Positions 29,201 through 37,865 of a stretch of 64,000 bases of DNA are shown here, one piece after another (the stretch's first letter is position 1; the number at the start of each line of letters is the position of its first letter). The DNA comes from an uncultured Gammaproteobacteria bacterium (lineage in GTDB: Bacteria; Pseudomonadota; Gammaproteobacteria; Nitrosococcales; Methylophagaceae): the NCBI GenBank assembly GCA_905479985.1, contig CAJQOM010000008.1, positions 38,861-102,860 of the forward strand, written 5' to 3'. Below the pieces are notes generated by a model. The model ran no database searches, was not told where the DNA came from, and saw only the letters and a program-made list of their open reading frames with translations. Made by a program: the position numbers and the translations under genes.

Positions 29201-30859
29201 ATGGAAAACGCACCCGCCAACACAGCAGCACCGACGATTCCAGTACCGACGACGCCACTAGGTGCCATGCAAACGAACGTCTCACGACAGTCGATTATGA
29301 AACAAATGGCCTTCTTATTTGCCATTGCGGCCAGTATTGCTGTTGGTGGCTATGTCTTGATGTGGGCGCAAACACCGAATTACCAAGTGTTGTTTAATGA
29401 TTTACCTGCAAGAGAGTCATCTGACATTATTGCGGTATTACAGCAAACAGATACTGATTATAAATTAGACTCTACCACCGGTTCATTGATGGTGCCGGCT
29501 TCTAAAGTACAAATGCTAAGAATGAAATTAGCGGCGGAAGGGCTACCACGCAGCGCATCAGCTGGAATGGAAATGTTGAACCAAGATCAAGGCTTCGGCA
29601 CCAGTCAATTTATTGAACGTGCACGTTACCAGCGTGCAATGGAAGAAGAGTTGTCACGATCTATTTCAGAAATATACACTGTCAGAAGTGCCCGTGTTCA
29701 TCTTGCCGTGCCGAAACAATCTGTCTTCGTACGTGAGCGTAAACCGCCGAGTGCATCCGTTGTGCTTAATTTATATGCGGGTCGTAATTTAGAGCCAAAC
29801 CAAGTCGCTGCAGTCACACATATGGTGGCTTCTAGTGTGCCAAACATGTCGAATAAAGATGTAACTATCGTTGATCAAAAAGGTAACTTACTCACTAAAA
29901 CGGATCGCGATGAAGGCTTAATGTTAAGTGATACCCAGCTGCAATACACTCAAAAATTAGAGCAAAAATATATTCAACGCATTGAGGATATTTTAGGGCC
30001 TATCGTCGGCGCAGCGGGGGTCAGAGCACAAGTCATGGCTGAAGTTGACTTTACGATGACTGAGCAAACGCACGAAAGCTATAATCCAGATAACGTTGTA
30101 ATGCGGAGTGAACAAACGCAAGAAGAAAGCCGTATCGGCAGCTCAGGTGAAGCAATAGGTGTGCCGGGTGCACTGACCAATCAACCGCCTGCTGCGGGAC
30201 AAACGCCTGATACCATTGCTGCTGAAGGTGCCGTTGTCGCTTCTGCTGCCACTGCCCCAGGTAGTTCGAGCAAGCAAAGTACCCGTAATTTTGAATTAGA
30301 TCGCACCATCAGTCATACCCGTGTTGCTCCCGGTTCTATTAGAAAACTCAGCGTGGCTGTTTTAATTGATGAACGTCGCACACCAGGTGTAGCAGAAAGC
30401 ACACCCCTATCAGAAGCAGAAATGACCAGAATTAACGCATTAGTGATGGATGCGATAGGATTCAGTCAAGCAAGAGGCGATAGCCTTAATATCGTCAATG
30501 CGCCTTTCTTGACGTTACCTGAGCAAGAAGCCTTGCCAGAAATCCCTATTTGGGAACAGCCATGGGTATGGGACGTCGCTAAGCAAGGGCTAGGCGGACT
30601 ATTAGTATTATTTTTAATCTTTGGTGTGATTAGACCGGCATTTAAAGATTTAAATAAAATTCATGTCGATCCAGAAGCAGAAGCGGCGGTAAAAAGTTTG
30701 CTCGCAAACCAATCGGGGTCAGGTTCGGGTTCTGATGATAGAATTGTGACCGGTGCAGAAGATGTTGAAGGCCAATTAGCCAATGTGCGGAGTTTAGTAC
30801 AACAAGATCCTGCGTTGGTGGCCCAAGTGGTTAAAAACTGGACGGTAGGTGAATCTTAA
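29201..30859 (+). CDS. fliF: Flagellar MS-ring protein FliF
   Basis: Builds the inner-membrane MS-ring on which rotor and export gate assemble. The 552-residue protein has one membrane segment near 44-62, the periplasmic ring-building motifs with PNYQVLFNDLP and ARVHLAVPKQSVFVRE, a second membrane segment near 457-480, and a cytoplasmic tail (QDPALVAQVVKNW) that binds FliG. The final stop directly abuts the fliG ATG. Confidence 0.96.
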   Translation: MENAPANTAAPTIPVPTTPLGAMQTNVSRQSIMKQMAFLFAIAASIAVGGYVLMWAQTPNYQVLFNDLPARESSDIIAVLQQTDTDYKLDSTTGSLMVPASKVQMLRMKLAAEGLPRSASAGMEMLNQDQGFGTSQFIERARYQRAMEEELSRSISEIYTVRSARVHLAVPKQSVFVRERKPPSASVVLNLYAGRNLEPNQVAAVTHMVASSVPNMSNKDVTIVDQKGNLLTKTDRDEGLMLSDTQLQYTQKLEQKYIQRIEDILGPIVGAAGVRAQVMAEVDFTMTEQTHESYNPDNVVMRSEQTQEESRIGSSGEAIGVPGALTNQPPAAGQTPDTIAAEGAVVASAATAPGSSSKQSTRNFELDRTISHTRVAPGSIRKLSVAVLIDERRTPGVAESTPLSEAEMTRINALVMDAIGFSQARGDSLNIVNAPFLTLPEQEALPEIPIWEQPWVWDVAKQGLGGLLVLFLIFGVIRPAFKDLNKIHVDPEAEAAVKSLLANQSGSGSGSDDRIVTGAEDVEGQLANVRSLVQQDPALVAQVVKNWTVGES

Positions 30860-31873
30860 ATGGCTGAAGAACTATCAAGAGAATTATCTGGCCCAGAAAA
30901 AGCAGCGGTATTCTTACGCTCAATTGGCGAAGCAGAAGCGTCAGAAGTGCTGAAACATATGGCGCCGAAAGAGGTACAAAAAGTCGGCCAAGTCATGGCG
31001 ACATTGACCAATGTATCGCGTGATGAAGTCCAGACAGTGTTAGACAGCTTTGTAACAACAGTGGAAGCGCAAACAGGCTTAGGCATTGGCTCACATGATT
31101 ATGTTCGCAGTATGTTAGTCGGCGCCTTAGGTGAGGATAAAGCAGGCAGTGTCCTAGATCGCATTTTATCTGGCGGCAATACCTCGGGTTTAGAACAACT
31201 CAAATGGATGGATGCTCGCGGCATTTATGAAGTCATTAAACTAGAGCACCCACAAATTATTGCCATCGTATGCTCATTTTTGGAAGCAGACCAAGCAGCA
31301 GAGGTGCTTAGTATGTTTCCTGAACGTGATCAGTCTAATATCCTATTACGTATCGCGACATTAGATGGTGTCCAGCCCACCGCATTAACCGAATTAAATA
31401 GTATTTTAGAGAAACAGTTTAGTGGTGGCTCCGGCGGTCAAACGACGACAGTCGGTGGTTTAAAAACGGCAGCAGATATCCTTAATTTCGTAGAGACCAG
31501 CGCCGAAGCCTCTATTATGGAAAGCATTAAAGAAGCCGAACCTGATTTAGGTCAAAATATTGAAGACTTGATGTTTGTCTTTGAGAACTTGATTGATGTC
31601 GATGACCGTGGCTTCCAAACACTGATGCGTGAAATCCAAACCGACGATCTCATGCTCGCTTTAAAAGGCTGTGATGAAGATCTGAAAGAAAAATTCTTCG
31701 GGAATATGTCATCACGTGCCGCGGAAATGATGCGAGATGATTTGGAAGCCAGTGGCCCAGTGCGTGTCAGCGATGTCGAAGCCGCACAGAAAAATATTTT
31801 AGTTGCAGCGCGTGATTTATCTGACAAAGGCGAGATTATGTTAGGTGGAGGCGGTGGAGATGACTTCCTCTGA
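30860..31873 (+). CDS. fliG: Flagellar motor switch protein FliG
   Basis: C-ring subunit that transmits torque from the stator. The 337-residue protein has the N-terminal FliF-binding domain (LSGPEKAAVFLRSIGE), the middle EHPQIIAIVCSFLE segment, and the C-terminal charged torque helix (LMREIQTDDLMLALKG). A glycine-rich tail ([10 protein letters not shown]) ends the protein. The 3' end overlaps fliH by 14 bases. Confidence 0.97.
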   Translation: MAEELSRELSGPEKAAVFLRSIGEAEASEVLKHMAPKEVQKVGQVMATLTNVSRDEVQTVLDSFVTTVEAQTGLGIGSHDYVRSMLVGALGEDKAGSVLDRILSGGNTSGLEQLKWMDARGIYEVIKLEHPQIIAIVCSFLEADQAAEVLSMFPERDQSNILLRIATLDGVQPTALTELNSILEKQFSGGSGGQTTTVGGLKTAADILNFVETSAEASIMESIKEAEPDLGQNIEDLMFVFENLIDVDDRGFQTLMREIQTDDLMLALKGCDEDLKEKFFGNMSSRAAEMMRDDLEASGPVRVSDVEAAQKNILVAARDLSDKGEIMLGGGGGDDFL

Positions 31874-32546
31874 TGAATTGATCTCAGACCAAGCCAATGT
31901 GGTAACGCCTGAAGAATTGGCCGACTACCAACGTTGGCAAGCACCCCATATGGTCTCAGTCGAGGATGTGAGAGGCAAGCCAGATGTATTTTTAACTGTC
32001 GAAGATATTGATGCCTTACAAAAACAAGCACAGCAAGAAGGTTACAAAGCAGGATTTCAACAAGGCCAAACAGCTGGCCATCAAGCAGGGTTAGCGTCAG
32101 GCAAAATTGACGTCAATAACCAATTGACAAATTTACGTCAAATACTAGAAACACTCAATACACCACTCGAAAGTTTAGATGCAGAAATGGAACGCGATAT
32201 TGTTGCTTTAGTCACAACAGTCGCCAAGCAAGTGATAAGACGTGAAATTAAAGCAGAGCCGGAACATGTGATCGGCGCGGTGAGAGCAGCATTAGCGGTG
32301 TTACCGATTAACGATCGGAAAATAAAAATATATTTACATCCGCAAGATACAGAACTGGTCAAAAAAGGCTTATCTCTAGACGAAGATGATGCCAGTTGGC
32401 GGTGGATTGATGATCCGACATTGAGTAGAGGGGGGTGTCGTATTGAAACAGCCAATACCTTAATTGATGCCAGTGTCGAAGCACGACTAGAGAGTGTGAT
32501 TAATAAATTATTGGGTGGAGAGCGGACGGATGACCAAACCGACTGA
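31860..32546 (+). CDS. fliH: Flagellar export ATPase regulator FliH
   Basis: Negative regulator and stator-like partner of FliI. The 228-residue protein has the family's glycine-repeat segment ([20 protein letters not shown]; GxxxG type, near residues 60-80) followed by the C-terminal V-ATPase E-like domain ([17 protein letters not shown]). ATG 31860 lies inside the fliG end, behind GGTGGAG; the upstream in-frame start at 31845 is less likely. It overlaps fliI by 17 bases. Confidence 0.92.
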   Translation: MTSSDELISDQANVVTPEELADYQRWQAPHMVSVEDVRGKPDVFLTVEDIDALQKQAQQEGYKAGFQQGQTAGHQAGLASGKIDVNNQLTNLRQILETLNTPLESLDAEMERDIVALVTTVAKQVIRREIKAEPEHVIGAVRAALAVLPINDRKIKIYLHPQDTELVKKGLSLDEDDASWRWIDDPTLSRGGCRIETANTLIDASVEARLESVINKLLGGERTDDQTD

Positions 32547-33951
32547 TTCCGCTGCTACGGCAACCAATAGAAGTGCCAAATGGCGCGGGCAATTAAAAGA
32601 GTGCCAACATCGCCTAGATACCAACCCCGATGAAGTGTTAGCGATTGAAGGACGGCTAACCCGTATGGTGGGCCTGACACTAGAAGCAGTTGGCTTTAGA
32701 GCCCCGGTTGGCAGCCGCTGTGAAATATTAGTGAGTGACCATAATCGAATAGAAGCAGAAGTGGTGGGTTTCTCCGGTGAAACGTTATATCTCATGCCAA
32801 CGGGTGATATCCGTGGTTTAGTACCAAACGCAAGAGTTAGACCGATTAAGAGTGACTCACAAGTGCCGGTGAGCGATGCATTGTTGGGCCGCGTTGTTGA
32901 TGGTGCAGGCAAACCATTAGATGGAAAAGGCCCACTTAAGTGTCGAGATCGTATGCCGTTACATGGCGAGCCGATCAACCCATTAGCCCGAGCACCGATC
33001 AGACAACATCTTGATGTTGGCGTCGAAGCAATTAATGCCTTGTTAAGTGTGGGCCGCGGCCAACGAATGGGCCTATTTGCCGGCAGTGGTGTCGGTAAAA
33101 GTGTACTACTCGGTATGATGACCCGGTTTACCGAGGCTGATGTGATCGTCGTTGGCTTGATTGGAGAGCGGGGACGAGAAGTTAAAGAATTTATTGAAGA
33201 CATCTTAGGTGATGAAGGTTTGTCACGGGCTGTCGTCGTCGCCTCACCAGCTGATCATTCGCCATTAATGCGTCTACATGGTGCGATGTTAGCCACCAGC
33301 ATTGCTGAATATTTTCGCGATCAAGGCAAACAAGTTTTGTTGTTAATGGACTCGTTAACCCGTTATGCACAAGCCCAACGCGAAATAGCTTTAGCCATCG
33401 GTGAACCGCCGGCGACCAAAGGCTATCCACCTTCTGTCTTTTCCTTACTACCGCAATTAGTCGAGCGGGCCGGTAATGGGCAAAATGGCGGGGCGATTAC
33501 CGCCTTCTATACCGTATTAACGGAAGGGGATGATCAACAAGATCCGGTTGCCGATGCCGCAAGAGCTATTTTAGATGGTCATATCGTTTTATCGCGCCAA
33601 TTAGCCGAGTCAGGACTCTATCCCGCGATTGATATTGAAGCATCGATTAGTCGCGTAATGCCGCAAATAGTTGCACCAGAGCATTTAGAGCGCGCACAAT
33701 ACTTTAAACAGATTTATGCCACCTATCGTCAAAACCAAGACTTAATCAATATAGGAGCGTATGCCATGGGAACCGATCCCAAAATTGATGAAGCGATTGC
33801 CATGTTCCCAAGTCTGCAAGCATTGATTCAGCAGCCGATGGGGCAAGCGGTCGATTGGCAGCAAAGTTTGACTGAACTGGTAGCGAGCCTTGAACCGCCT
33901 GTCATTCAGCAACAAACCACCAGTTGGCAACCGCCCGCGATCATCAACTAG
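32530..33951 (+). CDS. fliI: Flagellum-specific ATPase FliI
   Basis: Hexameric ATPase of the flagellar type III export apparatus, related to F1 beta. With ATG 32530 the protein has 473 residues; Walker A GSGVGKS lies near 185-191, and the Walker B strand is [23 protein letters not shown] (Asp with the T3S signature), split by no gap. The start lies within fliH, behind GGAGAGCGGA; a GTG at 32515 would add five residues. Confidence 0.96.
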   Translation: MTKPTDSAATATNRSAKWRGQLKECQHRLDTNPDEVLAIEGRLTRMVGLTLEAVGFRAPVGSRCEILVSDHNRIEAEVVGFSGETLYLMPTGDIRGLVPNARVRPIKSDSQVPVSDALLGRVVDGAGKPLDGKGPLKCRDRMPLHGEPINPLARAPIRQHLDVGVEAINALLSVGRGQRMGLFAGSGVGKSVLLGMMTRFTEADVIVVGLIGERGREVKEFIEDILGDEGLSRAVVVASPADHSPLMRLHGAMLATSIAEYFRDQGKQVLLLMDSLTRYAQAQREIALAIGEPPATKGYPPSVFSLLPQLVERAGNGQNGGAITAFYTVLTEGDDQQDPVADAARAILDGHIVLSRQLAESGLYPAIDIEASISRVMPQIVAPEHLERAQYFKQIYATYRQNQDLINIGAYAMGTDPKIDEAIAMFPSLQALIQQPMGQAVDWQQSLTELVASLEPPVIQQQTTSWQPPAIIN

Positions 33952-33968
33952 TCATTTGAATTTAAACA

Positions 33969-34412
33969 ATGAAACGCTCAAAAAGACTTAACCCCGTTGT
34001 CGAACTCGCAGTTAAAGCCAGCGAGGCGGCATTGAGACGTGTCGGCGAGGCAAACGCAACATGGGTGGGCGATAAAGCGCAACTGGATGACTTAGTGAAA
34101 TATAAAGGCGAGTATCTAGCCCGTTTTCGCGAAGGGAATCAACTGACCATGAGTGCACAAAAAGTCATGGAGCTGCGCGCCTTTCTTGTACAGTTAGATC
34201 AAGCCATTGCTTCTCAAGAAAGACAAGTCGCACAGAGTTTGGAGAACCTTCGACAAGAACAGCTAATGTGGAAAACAGTACGCAGTAAAGAACAAGCTGT
34301 GCAGTCCTTAGTCACGCGTTATCAACAAGAAGAAATCCACGTTGAACAGAAACAAGAACAACTTGAAAACGATGAGCGTAATACTGCCCAGTGGCTCCGA
34401 AAGTCTAAATAA
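33969..34412 (+). CDS. fliJ: Flagellar export protein FliJ
   Basis: Coiled-coil stalk protein of the export ATPase complex that links FliI to FlhA. The 147-residue product is almost entirely helical and charged, with heptad-rich segments across residues 40-140. Assignment follows from length, coiled-coil character and the conserved place after fliI. It ends the fleSR-fliEFGHIJ unit. Confidence 0.9.
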   Translation: MKRSKRLNPVVELAVKASEAALRRVGEANATWVGDKAQLDDLVKYKGEYLARFREGNQLTMSAQKVMELRAFLVQLDQAIASQERQVAQSLENLRQEQLMWKTVRSKEQAVQSLVTRYQQEEIHVEQKQEQLENDERNTAQWLRKSK

Positions 34413-34452
34413 AGTCCGCTTCCAATAAAATCATTCAGCTCATCTGAAAGGG

Positions 34453-34470
34453 CTGGCATGGTCTCTGCAT
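34453..34470 (+). promoter_or_regulatory. Sigma-54 promoter of the STAS-cheA-like operon
   Basis: CTGGCATGGTCTCTGCAT has GG at 34455-34456 and GC at 34467-34468 with exact 10-base spacing. Transcription would begin near 34480, leaving a leader of nearly 200 bases before the STAS gene. Confidence 0.75.
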
Positions 34471-34487
34471 TATTGCCTTGAAACAAG

Positions 34488-34520
34488 GGTAATTAATGTG
34501 GCTTCAAATCATTAATTACC
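34488..34520 (+). repeat. Inverted repeat at the start of the chemosensory leader
   Basis: GGTAATTAATG (34488-34498) pairs perfectly with CATTAATTACC (34510-34520) around an 11-base loop; with one bulged G the pairing extends by CAAG/CTTG. It begins just after the predicted sigma-54 start point, so it could be a 5' stem protecting the RNA or a protein-binding operator. Confidence 0.6.
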
Positions 34521-34541
34521 TTGTAATCTAGCTGTAATAAG

Positions 34542-34635
34542 GCCTGGCAAAAGCAGTCAGGCAATATTGGGCTATAGGTGATGCCGAGAACGGTTGAGAG
34601 GGCGGCAAGAATGACCTCGAAATATTGCCGCAGGC
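34542..34635 (+). ncRNA. Structured leader RNA of the chemosensory operon (candidate regulatory RNA)
   Basis: Nested complementary segments form a long rod. GGCAATATT (34560-34568) pairs with AATATTGCC (34621-34629). Inside it, AGGT-G-AT pairs with AT-G-ACCT with one mismatch, and TGCCG (34582-34586) pairs with CGGCA (34603-34607). An outer GCCTG (34542-34546) can pair either with CAGGC at 34558-34562 or with CAGGC at 34631-34635. The first choice competes with the GGCAATATT stem, so two exclusive folds are possible, as in a switch. I could not match it to c-di-GMP-I, c-di-GMP-II, glycine or molybdenum-cofactor consensus. No open frame of note lies within it. Confidence 0.45.
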
Positions 34636-34674
34636 GAAAAATTTGGTTAATGGTGGACTAGGTAGTGGACAATA

Positions 34675-34959
34675 ATGGCTGTTGAAGTAATAGAATGTGG
34701 TGACGCTTTGGAAGTGGCAAATGTGAATGCATTGCACTCACAATTATTGACAGTACTGTCAGAGCAAAAGCACGTGGCATTTAATTGTAGCCAAATTGAG
34801 CGAGTTGATACTGCCGCATTACAAATGTTGTATGCCTTTTCAAAAGCATCATCAGATTATGGTTGCGTCATCAATTGGGATGAAGCCAGTGATGTCTTTA
34901 TTCACAACGCGCGATTACTTGGCTTAGCAAGTGCGATGGGGATGCAGGCCTCAACATGA
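34675..34959 (+). CDS. Small STAS-domain protein
   Basis: A 94-residue single STAS domain, the fold of anti-sigma-factor antagonists such as SpoIIAA. The pattern HVAFNCSQIERVDTAALQML matches the family core. Where SpoIIAA has the phosphorylated serine in DSSG, this protein has DTAA, so a threonine could serve or phosphorylation may be lost. It is the first gene after the structured leader and overlaps the CheA-like gene by an ATGA, implying equimolar production. STAS genes next to cheA are known in other bacteria, but their role is unclear. No RsbW-type kinase lies nearby; the degraded HATPase of the adjacent CheA-like protein is the only GHKL-type domain at hand. Confidence 0.8.
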   Translation: MAVEVIECGDALEVANVNALHSQLLTVLSEQKHVAFNCSQIERVDTAALQMLYAFSKASSDYGCVINWDEASDVFIHNARLLGLASAMGMQAST

Positions 34960-36575
34960 CGGATAATGAAACAAATCAAGAGATTGAGGCCAGTGACATC
35001 GCGACAAAACAGACTTTGCCTGAAAATCAGGCAGAGGCAATAGAGCAAGATGACCCTGCTGAGACAGTCGTTTGGGATATTATCTTCAGTCCCAGTTCAG
35101 AATTACTACAACTGGGCAGCGAGCCGGTTCAACTATTTCAAGCGCTCTCCACGCTGGGCGAACTTAAGGTATCAATAGATGATGCCAAGCTGCCTGCTTT
35201 TTCAGAATTAGACCCAACGGCCTGTTATTTATCATGGCATTTGACGCTAAGCGGCGAGATAAGCGAGCAACAAATTAAAGCTGTTTTTGAGCCCGTTGAA
35301 GCGCAATGTGAGCTATCAGTTGAACGATCGATCTCAGCATCATCTGACGAACACGATACGGATGCGAAGGTTAATCAGGAATCAAGCCAAAGCCCAATAA
35401 TGAAAGCACCTTCTATAGCTGTTGAGATGGACAAAGTACAGGCATTGGCTAATCTAGTCGGTGAATTAGTGCTCACGCAGTCGATGCTGAGTCACCTTAG
35501 TGAACAGGTTCCACCAACCTTATTGCCAAAACTGACTGAAGGGATTGCACAACTAGATCGCCATGCGCGCGATATGCAAAAAGTCATCATACAAATGAGC
35601 ACATTGCCAATCAGTACCATTTTTGATGTGTTGCCGAAATATGTGCAAGACCTTAGCCAGGCTTCGGGAAAGAAAGTAAATGTCACGACGTCAGGAGAGC
35701 AAACGGAACTCGATAAAATAGTATTAGAGGGCATAAGAAATATTTTAGAAAACCTGGTTCAAAGTGTCTTGGAATATGGCTTAGAAAGCCCAGAACAAAG
35801 GCAGCAAGTAGGCAAGTCAGAGACCGGTACCTTACACCTCAATGCCGATCACCAAGCGGGTCATATCATTATTGAAGTGAGTGATGATGGGGCAGGGCTT
35901 GATACACCCAATATTTTGCAAAAAGCGATCGAAAAAGGCTTAGTATCGGCAACCGAAAAATTATCGCCGCACGACATTCAAAATCTTATCTTTGAACCAG
36001 GGTTTTCGGCTGCGGATAAAGTAAGTGATCCTCTTAATAAAATGGGGGGCAGTGTCGAAGTGGCATCAATTGCAGGTAGGGGGACGATGTTTACCCTACG
36101 TTTGCCGCTAATGATGCGCATTATCGATGCTCAGACAATCAAGGTGGCAGACCAATATTATGTTTTGCCGCTAACAGCCATTATCGACTCATTTGAAATA
36201 GACACCAAAGACATTAAACCAGTGTCAGGAAAAGCCGAACTTTACCCTTTCCGAGGTGATTACATTCCGATACTCCGCCTAGATAAATTATTCAATTTAT
36301 CGCCAACGATGACAGGATTAGAACAGAGACTCTTGGTTGTCGTTGCAGTGCAAGGCCAAAAGGCCGGCTTATTAGTTGATGATTTGATGTCACAGCAGCA
36401 AGTGGTCATCAACAGCCTTGAAACGGATTATCAAAAAGTACTGGGGTTCTCGGGTGCGACCATTATGGGTAATGGCACTGTCGCTTTGATTTTAGATATC
36501 GTGGGATTGATGACGTTATATAAGACGCCAAATCCACTTAAGCCATATAAATCAGATCGCGGGAGTGCTGGGTGA
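34956..36575 (+). CDS. Degenerate CheA-like protein, no HPt domain, probable pseudokinase
   Basis: 539 residues. The N-terminal phosphotransfer (P1/HPt) domain of CheA is absent. Residues 38-122 match the family's linker domain (FSPSSELLQLGSEP, then LPAFSELDPTACYLSW). Residues 157-235 form the P3 dimerisation helices (MDKVQALANLVGELVLTQSM), with the usual IRMxPI replaced by QMSTLPI. The HATPase region (240-387) keeps G1 box DDGAGLD (310-316) and GRGTMF (374-379). Its N-box reads LENLVQSVLEYGLE (264-277), with Ser270 where the Mg-ATP-binding Asn belongs, and His and Asp also replaced. The G2 box (SGRGVGMDVV in active kinases) is missing: KVSDPLNKMGG spans the gap, a loss of about 13 residues. 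Residues 388-525 are an intact CheW-like P5 domain. It likely docks to receptors and CheW without kinase activity. Confidence 0.85.
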   Translation: MTDNETNQEIEASDIATKQTLPENQAEAIEQDDPAETVVWDIIFSPSSELLQLGSEPVQLFQALSTLGELKVSIDDAKLPAFSELDPTACYLSWHLTLSGEISEQQIKAVFEPVEAQCELSVERSISASSDEHDTDAKVNQESSQSPIMKAPSIAVEMDKVQALANLVGELVLTQSMLSHLSEQVPPTLLPKLTEGIAQLDRHARDMQKVIIQMSTLPISTIFDVLPKYVQDLSQASGKKVNVTTSGEQTELDKIVLEGIRNILENLVQSVLEYGLESPEQRQQVGKSETGTLHLNADHQAGHIIIEVSDDGAGLDTPNILQKAIEKGLVSATEKLSPHDIQNLIFEPGFSAADKVSDPLNKMGGSVEVASIAGRGTMFTLRLPLMMRIIDAQTIKVADQYYVLPLTAIIDSFEIDTKDIKPVSGKAELYPFRGDYIPILRLDKLFNLSPTMTGLEQRLLVVVAVQGQKAGLLVDDLMSQQQVVINSLETDYQKVLGFSGATIMGNGTVALILDIVGLMTLYKTPNPLKPYKSDRGSAG

Positions 36576-37093
36576 TGACTTCATCAACCGAATTACAGTA
36601 TCTCGACAGCTTACTAGAAGAAGAGCACACGAATGCCGACCAAGTTACACAACACTATTTAACGTTTAGCTTGGGCGAAGAACACTACGGGATCGAGATT
36701 CAATGTGTCCAAGAGATAAGAAGCTGGGAGAGCGTGACCTTAATTCCGAATACGCCTGACTATATCTGTGGGCTATTAAACCTGCGTAGTGCGATTATCC
36801 CGGTTGTTGATTTAAGGCTCAGGTTTGAAATGGCTAAAAAAGACTATAACCCAACCACTGTCGTCATTATTTTAAAAGTAAACAATGAACAAAGGTCAAC
36901 ACAAAGAACAGTCGGTCTCGTCGTTGATGCGGTATCGGATGCTGACAACATCAATTTGGGCGAGATGAAACCCAGTCCAGATTTTGGGGAGCACGTAGAC
37001 ACGACTTATATCAGAGGATTAGTATCCATTTCAGGCCAAATGGTCATGATATTGGATGTCGATATATTATTGAGCGTAGAGGCTCTGGCTTAG
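36575..37093 (+). CDS. cheW: Chemotaxis coupling protein CheW
   Basis: Couples receptors to CheA-type proteins. The 172-residue protein has a short N-terminal extension of about 27 residues and a CheW domain: YLTFSLGEEHYGIEIQCVQEI, LIPNTPDYICGLLNLRSAIIPV (read as two adjoining parts), DLRLRFEM and GLVVDAVSDA. The start overlaps the stop of the CheA-like gene by one base (TGATG), with GGGAG upstream. Its sequence is conventional, in contrast to its upstream neighbour. Confidence 0.93.
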   Translation: MTSSTELQYLDSLLEEEHTNADQVTQHYLTFSLGEEHYGIEIQCVQEIRSWESVTLIPNTPDYICGLLNLRSAIIPVVDLRLRFEMAKKDYNPTTVVIILKVNNEQRSTQRTVGLVVDAVSDADNINLGEMKPSPDFGEHVDTTYIRGLVSISGQMVMILDVDILLSVEALA

Positions 37094-37106
37094 GCTATTG
37101 TGTGTA

Positions 37107-37865
37107 GTGACACGAGTAATCGCAATCATGAACCAACACACTCAGGTTGGCAAAACAGTGACAACACTGAATTTAGGCTATGCATTGGCATTAATGAACA
37201 AAAAAGTGACCTTGATTGATATGGACCCCAAAGCACAATTGAGCCAAGACTGTCAGTTAGATGGGGCAACCGTGGGGATCAACCAAGTGTTGCAGGATGA
37301 AATAACATTAGATCAGGCGATAAACAGTCTGGCAGAGAACTTTGACGTTATACCGGTGGGGAGTGGTCTAGCAGACTATGACCAAGTAACAGAAAACAGC
37401 AGCAGATTACAGCAGAGTCATAAATTAAAACGGGCGATAGATAATATGTCAGAACAACAAGACTTTATATTAATAGATTGCCCTTCTAAACCGGGATTAT
37501 TGACGGTTAACGCCTTATTAGCAGCAGATGAAATTATTGTGCCGGTGAAAGCTAATTACCTTTCTATGCAAGGTCTAGTAAGTGTTATTAGTCTATTTAA
37601 ACGTTTAAAGAAAATCTCTGATGGTGCTAAATTATGGTTATTACTGACACAAATGAGTCAAGCAGATAAGCTGGCATCAGAACTTAAAGCGATAGTGATA
37701 TCTTATTTCCCACAACGGATATTAGACACCGTCATTCGACAAGACGATGCCTTAGCGGAAAGTAGAACACACAACAAAGCCATTTTTGATTATCATCAAG
37801 AAAGTCATGGTGCCGCCGACTACTTTTCGTTGGCACAAGATATTATCGAAGGGAGGGTCAGCTAA
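37107..37865 (+). CDS. ParA/MinD-like ATPase of the chemosensory operon with altered Walker A
   Basis: A 252-residue ParA-family protein, placed like the ParC/ParP-type positioning proteins of polar chemotaxis operons, which put receptor arrays at the cell pole. Walker B-like DFILIDCPS and the LIDMDPKAQLSQD segment are present. The P-loop reads NQHTQVGKTVTTLN where the family has NQKGGVGKTT. The catalytic P-loop lysine remains, but the upstream signature lysine that acts across the dimer is His, and GG is TQ. Nucleotide-dependent dimerisation is therefore doubtful. GTG 37107 places VIAIMNQ near the N-terminus as usual; TTG 37098 is the alternative. No clear ribosome-binding site is seen. The stop overlaps the receptor gene start by one base. 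Confidence 0.8.
   Translation: MTRVIAIMNQHTQVGKTVTTLNLGYALALMNKKVTLIDMDPKAQLSQDCQLDGATVGINQVLQDEITLDQAINSLAENFDVIPVGSGLADYDQVTENSSRLQQSHKLKRAIDNMSEQQDFILIDCPSKPGLLTVNALLAADEIIVPVKANYLSMQGLVSVISLFKRLKKISDGAKLWLLLTQMSQADKLASELKAIVISYFPQRILDTVIRQDDALAESRTHNKAIFDYHQESHGAADYFSLAQDIIEGRVS

Noticed and set aside
31552..32031. A 159-codon minus-strand ORF across fliG-fliH
   Set aside because: It overlaps two well-supported genes and has no ribosome-binding site.
32508..33203. A 231-codon minus-strand ORF inside fliI
   Set aside because: It is antisense to the FliI coding region with full Walker motifs; the product is Pro/Arg/Ser-rich, typical of shadow frames.
34542..34635. Cyclic-di-GMP or other known riboswitch upstream of the STAS gene
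   Set aside because: The conserved cores of the c-di-GMP-I, c-di-GMP-II, glycine and molybdenum-cofactor riboswitches could not be aligned; only secondary-structure potential is supported.
34956..36575. Frameshift or sequencing error as cause of the missing CheA motifs
   Set aside because: The frame is continuous through both lesions and the following CheW-like domain is intact; an HPt domain is also absent from the upstream 540 bases in all frames.
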